DNA from: Archilochus colubris
Taxonomy: Eukaryota > Chordata > Aves > Apodiformes > Trochilidae
DNA length: 64,000 nt
Reading direction: 5' to 3'
Assembly: GCA_023079485.1 (NCBI GenBank)
Contig: CM041107.1
Span: 6,344,657 to 6,408,656 of the forward strand
Numbering within the stretch: the stretch's first letter is position 1; each line of letters starts with the position of its first letter. Under the pieces are notes generated by a model. The model was not told the origin of the DNA. It ran no database searches and was given only the letters and a program-made list of their open reading frames with translations. The translations under genes and the position numbers were made by a program. Below are positions 36,701 to 46,200 of this stretch, piece after piece.

Positions 36701-39700
36701 TCTAGAGCAGCTGAATGTCAGCCACTGAAATTACTGTTAAAGATCAAAACATGCAAAAAACCACAAAACCCAGATCACAATGCAAAACACAGTGTTACAT
36801 TTTGAAATTAGAAATGTAACAACCAACTTTATGAACTACAGCTAACGTAAATCCTGGGGGGAAAAATGGGGCACAAAGAAACATTAAAGAACTGCAAGAA
36901 GATCTTGGAATATGGCCTGATAGGTCCAAGAGGTTGTGAAGCCCCATGAAGCTACATCACTGGCTCTTGTATCAGCTAGGCTGAAATGCAGGGCTGTACA
37001 AATGAAAGAAGACTGAGTGTTTTCAGCCCTTAGAAAACAAGTTTACCTTCAAAAGCTGGGTGATAATTCCATAGAGGAAAACAGTAGTTAAAAATGCAGC
37101 TGCCAGCTGTTTATTCTATTTACACACTTTGAAAAGTTTCTGTTCACTTCTTGTGAACTTTATGTAAGTAAGTAACCATGCAATCTCTGCATTTCTCCCA
37201 GAAGTTTATACATATGTCACTATGGACACAGCATTTCAGAAACACACATTTAGAAAGCAAGTTTGGGACTGGGGAAGCCCCTAATGATTTTAGGTCCTTA
37301 CCTGGGGAACTAGACTGACATGGATGTTACAAAAATTCTCTCTTTTGGCTTTGAACTGGAACTGGCGAAAAGCTTCAATAAAAGGCATGCTCTCAATATC
37401 ACCTACTGTCCCACCAAGCTGAAAAAGACAATATTTAGAATTAAAGGTAGTACCAAACCATCCCCTATTGAATTTGTATGCTGAAGCTTACTAAAACATA
37501 TATAAAATGGCACTAAAATATCTCCCTAGCACCTTCCTCTGATCCCCTGCAGAAGCATCAACACCAATATAAAAGCAAGATTTTCTATCTATCCCAACTA
37601 TTATTTTACCTTCATAATTTCCCTCAAAATCAAAAAGCCACAAGAGAAACAGCTTCTCATACAGGCAGCACCTCTCCAGGGACATTTAGCTTTAGCTTCA
37701 CCTTTATTATCTCTTCAGGGAAAAGGTTCAGGTGTTAAAATTATTATTTATGAACAAAATAAGATAAAATTATTATTTATGAACACTGGTGGCACAGAGA
37801 AGCAAAATTTCTGTAAAGTTTTAGTAACTATGTAGAGGAAGCTTAGACACATGTAGGAACAGAGACACGAGGCACTCTTTGGAGGACCTTCAGCCTCCCT
37901 TGAGCTGTCAGAGTGCCTCAAGGCACTAAAATCCAGGCTTTTGAATCCTAGAACAGAAGTTGGCACTGGAGCTGCAGGGAGAGCTCAGTCACCACCACCA
38001 GGACTCCAGCAAGCTCCCTGCAGAGCCAGCCAGCCAGCTCAGCAGCTCCCTCTCAGAGCCTTCACCCTGCTCTGTCTCCTCTGGCAGCAGAATGTCCCAC
38101 ACAATGCACGGCAAATTTAATGGGGTTTGTCACCTCTAACTTCAGAGGAGGCACATTCCCTTTTAGGTCTGTGCCTGAACACTCCAAAGCTGCTAAGGAA
38201 GAAACACAGCTGCTTCCAGAGGGTGCTTTCCTACCGCCAAGGAAGAGGAGGTCACAGCATGATCAACTCAAACTTTTGTATATACTTACAAGAGCTAAAA
38301 CAGACTAATTCACATTAAAACAGAGAGCAAAACACCTCCAAAACGTAACTGTCCAAGACCCTCTTCTTTCTACATGTGATTCAGAAATGGCACATTGAAA
38401 AGACCACACTGAATGCATGAGGCTAGCAAGGAGGGGTTTTAACCAACAAAAAACCCAGAGTTGAACATTACTGTAAAAGCAAACAAACAAAATTACTCAT
38501 AATATGCATATGGTTTGGTTCACTTCACATAAGTAGCAATTTTTTTTTTCTTAAGAGCTACAAACCTCAATCACACAAACTTGGGGTTCAATGCCATCTT
38601 CATCTACAGGAATCCGTGCCTGCCTCATCACCCATTCTTGTATAGCATCTGTGATGTGGGGAACAACTGAAAGAGAAACCCAGGCAAGGGTTAATGCCAC
38701 AACACGTGCACATTTCTCCCTGGAACTCATTACAGAACAAATTATTGAAACTTACTAGACAGTGCTTCCCAGACCACTACAGCACTGATTTGTGTCTCTA
38801 AAAAAGTACTCATTTTTTAAGTGACTGTTCTTGGCTGTGATTTTCAAGAGAAGTGCCTTTGCAGGAAATGTCATCCTACCTCAATTTAAACACATGTAAA
38901 CAACATTTCCTTTAAGCTGCATGATTCAAGTACAAATTGTTCTTTGCCCTAAGCAGAGAGAGTTACTGTGTGTTAAAGTCTGTAAAGTCCTTATCCAAAC
39001 CAGCTGTGAAGAATGTTCACAAAGGGAAGAGACAGATCTGATCCTCCAAGATATTTCAGGTTTTCTAGCTACATGCCAGTTACCAAAATCAATAACCATT
39101 TTAACCAATTAACAAATAATTCACAGGTGTGTGAGTCTGAAGCTTGTTTGCATTTCCAGTCCACGAGCACTGGAATGTTTTGAGGGGGTGACAGGTAATC
39201 TGGAATGTTTTGAGGGGCTGACAGGTAACCTCATTCAGTGTGGCACAAATCACCACACCTGCACTGCTGTGTCTTCTACTTCTCCTTTTAAAACAAACAA
39301 ACAAACAAACAACAAACCACACCAGATCATAAGGATACCATGTCGCAAAGACCTCAAATCACAATAAAAACCAAAAGCATCTGACCAGGACAAAAAGACA
39401 GAATATATTTCTAAGCATCAGGAATGAAGATTCACGTCACCTTGGACAGTTTTGCCAAGATAATCTCCTTTCCTCTCCTTGTTGATGACATACTGGTAGA
39501 TCTTCCCAGTGGTCAGGTTGTTGTCTTTGGTGAGTCGGATATCAAGGAACCGCTCATAGTTCCCGAGGTCCAGGTCCACTTCCCCTCCATCATCCAGCAC
39601 AAACACCTCCCCTGGAGCACAGAGAAACGGGCACAGACACCTGTCAAAGGGACATGTTCCACAGCAGCCATTTGTTGGGTTCGCTGTGACAGCCCAAGGA

Positions 39701-40193
39701 ACCCGGTGTAAGGAAACACCTTCGATTGCCACAGCAAGTGCCTAATAAACGTAAAAGCCTTCCATAGCAAAGAGTGCTGGGGCACTGAGGACTGAGTCTC
39801 CTGAGCAGGCAGCACTCAGACCCCCGAGCACATCCTCTGCCGTCTGCTGGTGGCACCATCAGCCTCACGGCTCTGGCACAGCTGACAGGGTCGGTTTGCA
39901 GCTCCCCCACACACGATCAGACACAAACTTTTCCGCCATGCCCGGGAGTTGGTTCCTTCCAGGCAAAGCCAGCCAGGAATCCGCGGGGCAGCCCCCGGCC
40001 CTCAGCTCGGCCCCGCGGGTCACTCACCGTGCTCGTACGGGGAGAAGGTGCCAGCGTCGATGTTGATGTAGGGGTCGATCTTGATGGAGGTGACATGCAG
40101 CCCGCAGGACTTGAGGATGGTTCCGATGCTGCTGGCGATGATCCCCTTGCCGATGCCCGAGATCACCCCGCCCGTGACCAGGATGTACTTCAT
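24640..40193 (-). CDS. CTPS1: CTPS1, CTP synthase 1, complete (17 coding exons)
   Basis: A cytosolic enzyme making CTP from UTP, ATP and glutamine, the last step of de novo pyrimidine nucleotide synthesis. It is the isoform linked to lymphocyte proliferation in mammals. All 17 exons have GT-AG borders and consistent phases, and sum to 1776 nt, that is 591 residues plus a stop, the length of human CTPS1. The synthetase domain begins [17 protein letters not shown], with the P-loop at about residues 8-17. The glutaminase domain carries the oxyanion strand PGGFGVRG, the nucleophile elbow GVCLGMQ (Cys399), and VQYHPEF (His526, Glu528), so the catalytic triad is complete. The C-terminal Ser-rich tail RSGSSSPD is the known phosphorylation region, but human Ser578 is Leu here. 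It is transcribed from a CpG-island promoter. The paralogue CTPS2 is less likely given the tail sequence and the SCMH1 neighbour. Confidence 0.98.
24725..26934. other. CTPS1 last intron
   Basis: A 2.2-kb intron, about a third of which is an old CR1 copy (25085-25870). No other feature seen. Confidence 0.6.
25085..25870 (-). mobile_element. Old diverged CR1 LINE copy, minus orientation
   Basis: It contains typical CR1 antisense phrases: ttctccaggcagaacaagtc, the cagcctctcctcac block, gatgtggtctgacaaatgtc, and cacctgcaaacctcatgaag. It is heavily diverged, so the ends are approximate. Confidence 0.6.
26935..27079 (-). CDS. CTPS1: CTPS1 exon 16, glutaminase His/Glu
   Basis: Residues 516-564: [18 protein letters not shown] through QKGCRLSP. 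It holds His526 and Glu528 of the class I glutamine amidotransferase triad. Confidence 0.96.
27351..27447 (-). CDS. CTPS1: CTPS1 exon 15
   Basis: Residues 484-516: [18 protein letters not shown] through EVVELE. Part of the glutaminase domain. Confidence 0.95.
27547..27602 (-). CDS. CTPS1: CTPS1 exon 14
   Basis: Residues 465-483: [19 protein letters not shown] 56-nt exon with both splice sites intact. Confidence 0.95.
27862..27958 (-). CDS. CTPS1: CTPS1 exon 13
   Basis: Residues 433-465: [20 protein letters not shown] then [12 protein letters not shown]. Strongly conserved glutaminase-domain segment. Confidence 0.96.
28550..28593 (-). CDS. CTPS1: CTPS1 exon 12 (44 nt)
   Basis: Residues 418-432: [16 protein letters not shown] very short exon with a TTGCAG acceptor and a GTGAGT donor on the minus strand. 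Confidence 0.93.
29419..29481 (-). CDS. CTPS1: CTPS1 exon 11, catalytic cysteine
   Basis: Residues 397-418: [20 protein letters not shown]. Cys399 is the glutaminase nucleophile. Confidence 0.96.
30024..30118 (-). CDS. CTPS1: CTPS1 exon 10, oxyanion-hole strand
   Basis: Residues 365-397: [18 protein letters not shown] through [14 protein letters not shown] is the oxyanion-hole strand of the glutaminase domain. Confidence 0.96.
31001..31089 (-). CDS. CTPS1: CTPS1 exon 9
   Basis: Residues 336-365: [20 protein letters not shown] through LCGA. Start of the glutaminase domain. Confidence 0.95.
32452..32584 (-). CDS. CTPS1: CTPS1 exon 8
   Basis: Residues 291-335: it begins [20 protein letters not shown] by homology and ends NHKLDIK. 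Linker and start of the glutaminase domain. Confidence 0.93.
33753..33904 (-). CDS. CTPS1: CTPS1 exon 7
   Basis: Residues 241-291: [20 protein letters not shown] then GVVDYF, to KWKEMADR. End of the synthetase domain. Confidence 0.95.
35595..35675 (-). CDS. CTPS1: CTPS1 exon 6
   Basis: Residues 214-240: [20 protein letters not shown] to HVEPEQ. Synthetase domain. Confidence 0.95.
35888..35971 (-). CDS. CTPS1: CTPS1 exon 5
   Basis: Residues 186-213: [20 protein letters not shown] to LSPDL. Synthetase-domain segment that in the family lies near the nucleotide sites. Confidence 0.95.
37302..37418 (-). CDS. CTPS1: CTPS1 exon 4
   Basis: Residues 147-185: [20 protein letters not shown] through [10 protein letters not shown]. 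It contains the GGTVGDIE motif near the CTP/UTP site. Confidence 0.96.
37737..37785. repeat. 20-bp direct repeat, period 29, CTPS1 intron
   Basis: AAAATTATTATTTATGAACA occurs twice (37737-37756 and 37766-37785) with a 9-bp spacer. Confidence 0.85.
38566..38666 (-). CDS. CTPS1: CTPS1 exon 3
   Basis: Residues 113-146: [20 protein letters not shown] through VCVIE. Synthetase domain. Confidence 0.95.
39171..39230. repeat. 30-bp tandem duplication in CTPS1 intron
   Basis: Two adjacent 30-bp units beginning tggaatgttttgagggg and ending gacaggtaa(t/c)c match at 28 of 30 positions. Confidence 0.9.
39288..39313. repeat. (AAAC)n microsatellite
   Basis: Short run of aaac repeats in the intron after CTPS1 coding exon 2. 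Confidence 0.85.
39441..39611 (-). CDS. CTPS1: CTPS1 exon 2
   Basis: Residues 56-113: [20 protein letters not shown] through YLGKTVQ. It contains the conserved [14 protein letters not shown] motif at the active site. Confidence 0.96.
40028..40193 (-). CDS. CTPS1: CTPS1 first coding exon
   Basis: Residues 1-56: ATG at 40193-40191 and the nucleotide-binding P-loop [10 protein letters not shown]. The exon ends SPYEHG with donor GTGAGT. This ATG is chosen because it gives exactly 591 residues. The frame stays open upstream only because the sequence is very GC-rich. Confidence 0.96.
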
Positions 40194-40740
40194 CTGCCTC
40201 GCTGCCTGACGGCGACACCGCCTCAGCGAGGGCTCTGCCGGGGCAGGGGGCACAGACCCAGACCCAGACCCGCACCCGCCGTTCCTGCCCGCAGCACCCC
40301 CGGGGCTCCCTGAGGGCCGCCCCCCCCCCCCCTTCTCCCTCTCTCCCCTCACACAAATTCCCGCCACACGCGCGGCCCGCAGTGCGCGCGCCACCCGCTG
40401 TTCCCGCGCGCTGCCCCCTCTCCTCCCGCACCTCCCCCCCACCTGTGCCCGCGGGGCGGCGCGCGGCGGGTGCGTGCGGGGCTGCGGGAGGTGCGGGGCG
40501 CGCGCGGGACGGCTGCAGCCCGCGCACCGGGGAAGCGCATGAGCCCGGCGCGCGGCGGGGCGCACGCGCAGCTCCCCCTCGGCGCCTGCGCAGTTGGGAC
40601 GGGGAGGGGTGGGGCGGATGGGGTGTGAGGCTGCCGCGCGCTCCGGCGGGGGCGGGGCGAGCACGAGCTGGGGTGGGGCAACCCTGACCCCGCCCACGCA
40701 CCCAGGGCAGTGGCGGGAAAAGCGGGGGGTGTGCGGGATG
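40194..40740 (-). promoter_or_regulatory. CTPS1: CTPS1 CpG-island promoter and 5' UTR region
   Basis: This is a GC-rich, CpG-dense block immediately upstream of the CTPS1 start codon, sharply distinct from the AT-richer surroundings. It contains an NRF1-like GCGCACGCGCA (40560-40570), a GC box GGGGGCGGGGC (40648-40658), an E2F-like GGCGGGAAA (40712-40720), G4-type G runs (40599-40626), and a 13-base C run (40320-40332). No TATA box stands out. This pattern fits a housekeeping, proliferation-linked gene. The transcription start and any noncoding first exon cannot be fixed from sequence. Confidence 0.8.
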
Positions 40741-40784
40741 TGCGGGGATGTGCGTGCGCGGAGAGGGGAATGGAGCTGGGGAAG

Positions 40785-40995
40785 GGTCGGGAGCAGAGCT
40801 CTGCCCAGGAGCAGCTGAGGGCCCTGGGGGTGCTGATCCTGGAGCAGAGGAGGCTGAGGGGAGACCTTGTGGCTCTCTGCAACCCCCTGAGAGGAGGTTG
40901 GAGCCAGGGGGGTCGGGCTCTGCTCCCCAGGAACAAGGGATGGGACAAGAGGAACTTTTGGCACAACTCAAGTTGTGCCAGGGTTCAGTCCAGAT
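40785..40995 (+). mobile_element. CR1 LINE fragment next to the CTPS1 promoter
   Basis: It matches the CR1 3' coding region (cagctgagggccctgggggt, ctgaggggagaccttgtggc, gaggttggagccaggggg). It is truncated at both ends. A very similar piece lies at 48250-48560 on the other strand. Confidence 0.75.
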
Positions 40996-41713
40996 GTCTC
41001 CTGGATGTTCCCTACTCCGCATCCTCAGTGTAGGAGATGACAGCTCTCTCAGTGACAGAGCTGTGTACTACCTGAGGATTACTGCTCTTTCTACTGTAGA
41101 GAAGCCTCTAAAACCTCTAATTCTTGGGTTTCTCATGACCAGTTCTCGTTAAATTGTGGATCAGAGCTACTGCAGTGGTCACCTACATCTTGGAACCCAC
41201 CGAAGAAGCTACACTTTGCACTGGGTGTTGACCACTGGGCTTCACCTGGTGTTTCATTTCATAAACTTAACAGTGGTGCTGTGCTGCCATTGGCATGCAG
41301 CAAATAGACTGTACAGAACTGGATTTGGGAGGAACATCCTCATTTCCACATAGCAGGACATTGCCCTTGGGCCTCGTGGTGGCTTCTTTATGTTTCCATG
41401 TGCAGCATTAATCCAGGCATCCTGTAAATCGTTCAGACCCTTCACTGAGTCTACACTTTTGTTGGGAACCTGGTCAGGTTTTCAGCAAAATGCAAAATGG
41501 GAATTGTTGCCCCGAGTAACAAGGGGATTTGGGTAGACCTTACAAAAGATGCAAATTGAGGTAAGAATCGAGCAATTGCAGAAAGGTGCTGAGTGTCCTG
41601 CCCTCTCCTCTTGCCCAGCGGGTGTTTGCGCTGTGTTTTCTCCAGAATTGTCCACTAGATGGTGGAATTGAACAGTGACAGAGTTTGGGAATGCGAAGGG
41701 AGGCGGTGACAGA

Positions 41714-41750
41714 GGTGACACCTCAGAGCTGCTCTGGGACCCAGTGCCGG
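41714..41750 (+). repeat. 37-bp direct repeat, left copy, flanking the large CR1
   Basis: It begins ggtgacacctcagagctgct and ends ccagtgccgg. It matches 43187-43223 at 34 of 37 positions. Confidence 0.85.
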
Positions 41751-41829
41751 ACCAGTGAGGACCAAGAGCATCACCCAGAGCTGAGAGGTTTAACCCCAGC
41801 ACACGCTGTCTTCTGCAATGCTGCAAAAC

Positions 41830-43145
41830 ATCAGAACAGATCATCCTCAGTGCAATCACACAGCACCTGCAGGATGGGCAAGGGATCAGACCCAGCCAGC
41901 ACGGTTTTAGGAAGGGCAGGTCTTGCCTGACCAACCTGAGCTCCTTTTATGATCAGGTGACCCGACTGGTGGATGAGGGGAGGGCTGTGGATGTGGTCTA
42001 CCTAGACTTCAGCAAAGCCTTTGACACCGTCTCCCACAGCATCCTCCTGAAAAAACTGTCAGCCCGCAGCTTGGACAGGAGCACCCTGTGCTGGGTTAGA
42101 ACTGGCTGGAGGGCCGGGCCCAGAGAGTGGTGCTGAACGGGGCTGCATCCAGTTGGCGGCCGGTCACTAGTGGTGTCCCCCAGGGATCAGTGTTGGGCCC
42201 AGTTCTGTTCAACATCTTCATTGATGATTTAGATGAGGGGATTGAGTCCATCATCAGCAAATTCGCAGACGACACTAAGCTGGGGGGGAGTGTTGATCAA
42301 CTAGAAGGCAGGAGGGCTCTGCAGAGGGACCTGGACAGACTGGAGAGATGGGCTGATTCCAACGGGATGAGGTTTAACACGGCCAAGTGCCGGGTCCTGC
42401 ACTTTGGCCACAACAACCCCATGCAGCGCTACAGGCTGGGGACAGAGTGGCTGGAGAGCAGCCAGGCAGAAAAGGACCTTGGAGTCTGGATCGACAAGAA
42501 GCTGAACATGAGCCAGCAGTGTGCCCAGGTGGCCAAGAAAGCCAATGGCATCCTGGCCTGTATCCGGAACAGCATTGCCAGCAGGTCCAAGGAAGTGATT
42601 CTGCCCCTGTGCTCAGCCCTCGTGAGGCCACACCTTGAGTACTGTGTCCAGTTCTGGGCCCCCAGTTCAGGAAGGATATCGAGGTCCTGGAGCAGGTCCA
42701 AAGGAGGGCAACCAGGCTGGTGAAGGGACTCGAGCATAGACCCTACGAGGAGAGGCTGAGAGAACTGGGGTTGTTCAGCCTAAAGAAGAGGCGGCTCAGG
42801 GGAGACCTCATCGCTCTCTACAACTACCTGAAAGGAGTGTGTAGCCAGGTGGGGGTTGGGCTCTTTTACCAAACGACTTTCAACAAGACAAGAGGACATG
42901 GACTTAAGTTGCGCCAGGGGAAGTTTAGGTTAGATATTAGAAAGAATTTCTTTACGGAAAGAGTGATCCGTCATTGGAATGGGCTGCCCACTGAAGTGGT
43001 GGATTCTCCGTGTCTGGAGATATTTAAAAAGAGACTGGATGTGGCACTCAGTGCCATGGTCTAGCAACCGCAACGGTGGTTCAAGGGTTGGACTCGATGA
43101 TCTCTGAGGTCCCTTCCAACCCAGCCAATTCTATGATTCTATGAT
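41830..43145 (+). mobile_element. CR1 LINE, 5'-truncated, with degenerate reverse-transcriptase ORF2
   Basis: A 1.3-kb copy covering the reverse transcriptase. It shows [31 protein letters not shown] and the catalytic FADDTKL, then the C-terminal part ([25 protein letters not shown]), and ends in (ATTCTATG)2. The protein frame is broken by single-base deletions near 42094 and near 42663, so the element is inactive. The 5' end lies inside ORF2, typical of incomplete reverse transcription. The plus-strand open frames at 42127-42723 and 42720-43064 are its two remaining pieces. Confidence 0.96.
42127..43064 (+). pseudogene. CR1 ORF2 reverse-transcriptase remnant
   Basis: Two overlapping open stretches in different frames encode the palm with FADD and the C-terminal region. 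The frame changes at about 42663. This is a relic, not a host gene. Confidence 0.9.
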
Positions 43146-43186
43146 TTTCTTCCGACCCACCCCGTTCTTAGACAGCCCTGCTCACT

Positions 43187-43223
43187 GGTGACACCCCAGG
43201 GCTGCTCTGGGACCCAGTGCTGG
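43187..43223 (+). repeat. 37-bp direct repeat, right copy, flanking the large CR1
   Basis: It begins ggtgacaccccagggctgct and ends ccagtgctgg. It is the partner of 41714-41750. Confidence 0.85.
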
Positions 43224-46200
43224 AGCTCCGCCTGTGCCCGAGGGGTTCGGTGGCTTTGGGCAGCCCATTTCTGGGTCAGTCCCTGCGGTGCCATCCCACT
43301 GCAGTTTGTCCCACTGGGACTGAGGAATAGAGACCTTCCAGGTAGGTCTGGATTCTTTCAGTCAAGGTTTCTTCACTTTCAGGCTTCTTCCTAACTGCCT
43401 CTTTTTATCCATGAAGGAAAGTCGCTTTCCTAGGAAGCAAGGAAACAAGGGAGGTGCTGTGGAGCTCAGGAAGGAAATGTTTTCATCCGAGGGCTGTGAC
43501 CAAAGCAGAAGGCAGCAGTGAGCAGGGCTGTCTAAGAAAGGGGAGCACATCACCAGAAAGGGGGTGGGTAGGAAGAAAATGGAGCTACTGTGAACTTCTG
43601 CTAAAATGCTTCCTGATTTCTGTACCAGTCCTTAAATTGATGATGCTTGAATTATAATGATTGAACTCTCTCCTTCCCCTCAATATTTGCCCAGTAGTGA
43701 AGGTGATTCCTGGATAAGTGGAGAGCATTGAGCCTTCTCATTTCCCACACCTCAGGGTAGGATTCAGCTCTGTCCAAGGCAAAAGGGAGCTGCAGGGTAA
43801 GGTTTAGAGCTGCAAACAGGTGCTGAGCTGCAAGAAATATCATTTATGGCCTGGCATCAGCCAGGCATCTCTGGGAGAAAGCTGAGCATTCCCACAAGTT
43901 TATAGGTGCCTTTTGAAGATAGGGATCTAGGGATGAAGACACTCAGTGTTTTGCTGAAGGTCACAGAAGATTTCTGGCAGAGTTAAGGGGTGAGATCATA
44001 TCTCCATGTTTCACTCCACAACATAAATCTGACAAGAGTGCTCTTGTGCAAAGAGCAGGTGACACAGAGTCTCACCCAGGTGTCACTTTCCCTCGGGTTC
44101 TTTTGCCTGTAAAAAAGGTAGCATCCTTCTTCCAGTTTGGAAGCAGAGCATATGTGAGCAGCAGCAGGAGAGAGGACCCAGCACAGCAGGAGGCATGAGC
44201 TGGGGGGACCTGAGCTTGGCTGGGGGACATCAGAAGGAGCTCCCCTGATGAAGTGCTAAGCACAAAGGGGAACAGATGAGCAGAGGGCACAAGAAATCAA
44301 ATGAACAAATATGCAGAAAGAGGAGTTTTCAGGCTAGCATAGCAAACTGAGACAGACCAGGTCACAGAGGGATCCTCTTGGGAGTCTCTTCCTGGCAAGG
44401 CAGGTGAAGGGAGGAGAGGCATAAAGGCTCCAGAGAGAAAATGAAGAAAATTCAGGGTGACACACACTGAACCCTGAGAGGGGAAGGCTGCCCTGGAGGG
44501 AATTCTTGGGTGGAATTTAGTAGAGGTCAAGCTGAGTTAGCAAGGAAACCTTACAGAAGCAGCTGAGCTCATCCTGAAATCATCAGAGCATCTGCTGTCC
44601 CACACTGAGATGGCAGCTCCATGGGCACATCCACGGGCACATCCATGGGGACAGCCATGGATCTTTGGTCAGAGCCTGAAGTCAAGGAAATCCAGCAAAA
44701 GGCTTTGCCTCAAACAAGCAGCCTCTTGGGCTGCAGTAGGTGACAGGAACAGAATATCAGAACTGGAATGGTTCTTTCAGGAGCTGGATGGGCTCTGAGC
44801 CACAGGTATATATATAATATATATATATATGTATATTATCTTGTGATAAAATCCTGAGTCCCTGCAAAACCTTTGTCTGTGTGACTAGCAGGGACTGTAC
44901 AGCACACAGTATGACTCAGCAGAAGCCCCCATGAAGACCTTGTAACCACCAGTGACATCCCTGTGTCCACCGCTAAGGGTGACAGCAGCTCCACAGTGCA
45001 GTAATTTAGGGGACACCTGCCAGTCTGAAATGTCTTTCACTCTCTTACCTTCATTTTTTTGGACTCCTACACTTTGAACCTGACTCTGCAGGTGGGCCTC
45101 TTCTTCCTTCTCTGCCATTTAGTTTCTAGTCTTGAAGAGGCAATAAAAGAGGAGGGATTTCTATTGCTTTCTGAATGCATATGTGCTGGCTTTGCTGGCT
45201 GGTGATGAGCTCATCACATAAACACTGTGGGATCTCTCAGATTGCATTGATGGGAAAGGACAAATCATTCATAGTTTTAAAAGCAGCAAACCCTGCAGTA
45301 AAGTACTCTTTAAAATCTTATATGATTGGATTATTCATCTCCATGAACTGGGTGAGAAATACACTGACTTCCAGTTAATTCAGCTGCAGGATAATTTGAT
45401 CTTCTTTTTAATTCAATCAAAACTTCTGTAATAAAACCATTTGCATTCTTGAAAAAGAAGCATTTGCACTCTATTCCTACCAGGCTGATGTAGCTGTAAT
45501 GGGTTTTTCATTTAAAGGCCACTTTACAGCTCAATTTTTTTTACTGTTTTGGCTTAACTGTCAATGAGGAATATTCACACACTTGTGCTACTAATTTCTG
45601 TCTAAATTTATAACATTTCCCTGCACCAAGTGAGTCATTATAGAAGAAGCCCTCAAGTGCAGTTTGGGGCCTATTGATGTTCCTGCCTGTGAAGCTGCAG
45701 CTGAGCTGGTGCTTCCCTCTCTGAGCCTGCGGGAAGCTCTGGCTGTTAAACACCAGAATCTTATACCCTGGAATTCTTGCTGAGCAGAGAGCAACATTAG
45801 GAAAGACATGAAAGAATAAAGACCTTTAGGGGAATGAAGGTGTGAAAAGAGAAGCAGCAGCTGCATGCTGAGCTGCCCCGGCTGAGCACGGAGGGGTAAA
45901 ATAATATTTAAATTTATTTATTTGTTTCAGTCAGGAGGAGCAGAGTGAAACTGGGGCAGGGACAAGGGAAAACTCTGCACCAGCACACCTGGGTTGTTCT
46001 CAGAAAGAAATGGGAGCTTTGTTTTAGGGAAAGGCAACAGGAGGGGGGCTGGGAAGGGCCCAGCCTGGGTGATGGGAGCATCGAGAGTGCAAGCTCAGCA
46101 GTGCTCACCCCCAGTGAATCAGGGGGAATTTTTATTTGATGTCCCCCTCTTGATCTCTCTAGCTGAGCATGGTCTTAAACATCCAGGAGTGAGGAGGAGA

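Noticed and set aside
40194..40964. Open frame running about 257 codons upstream of the CTPS1 ATG, in frame with it
   Set aside because: The sequence is a very GC-rich CpG island with few stop codons in any frame, and part of it is a CR1 fragment. Starting at 40193 gives exactly the 591 residues of the family, so no N-terminal extension is called.
40780..41152. Possible gene divergent from CTPS1 (plus-strand frames of 107-134 codons)
   Set aside because: The protein phrases ([28 protein letters not shown], shown in part) are CR1 3' coding sequence, so this is a transposon fragment.
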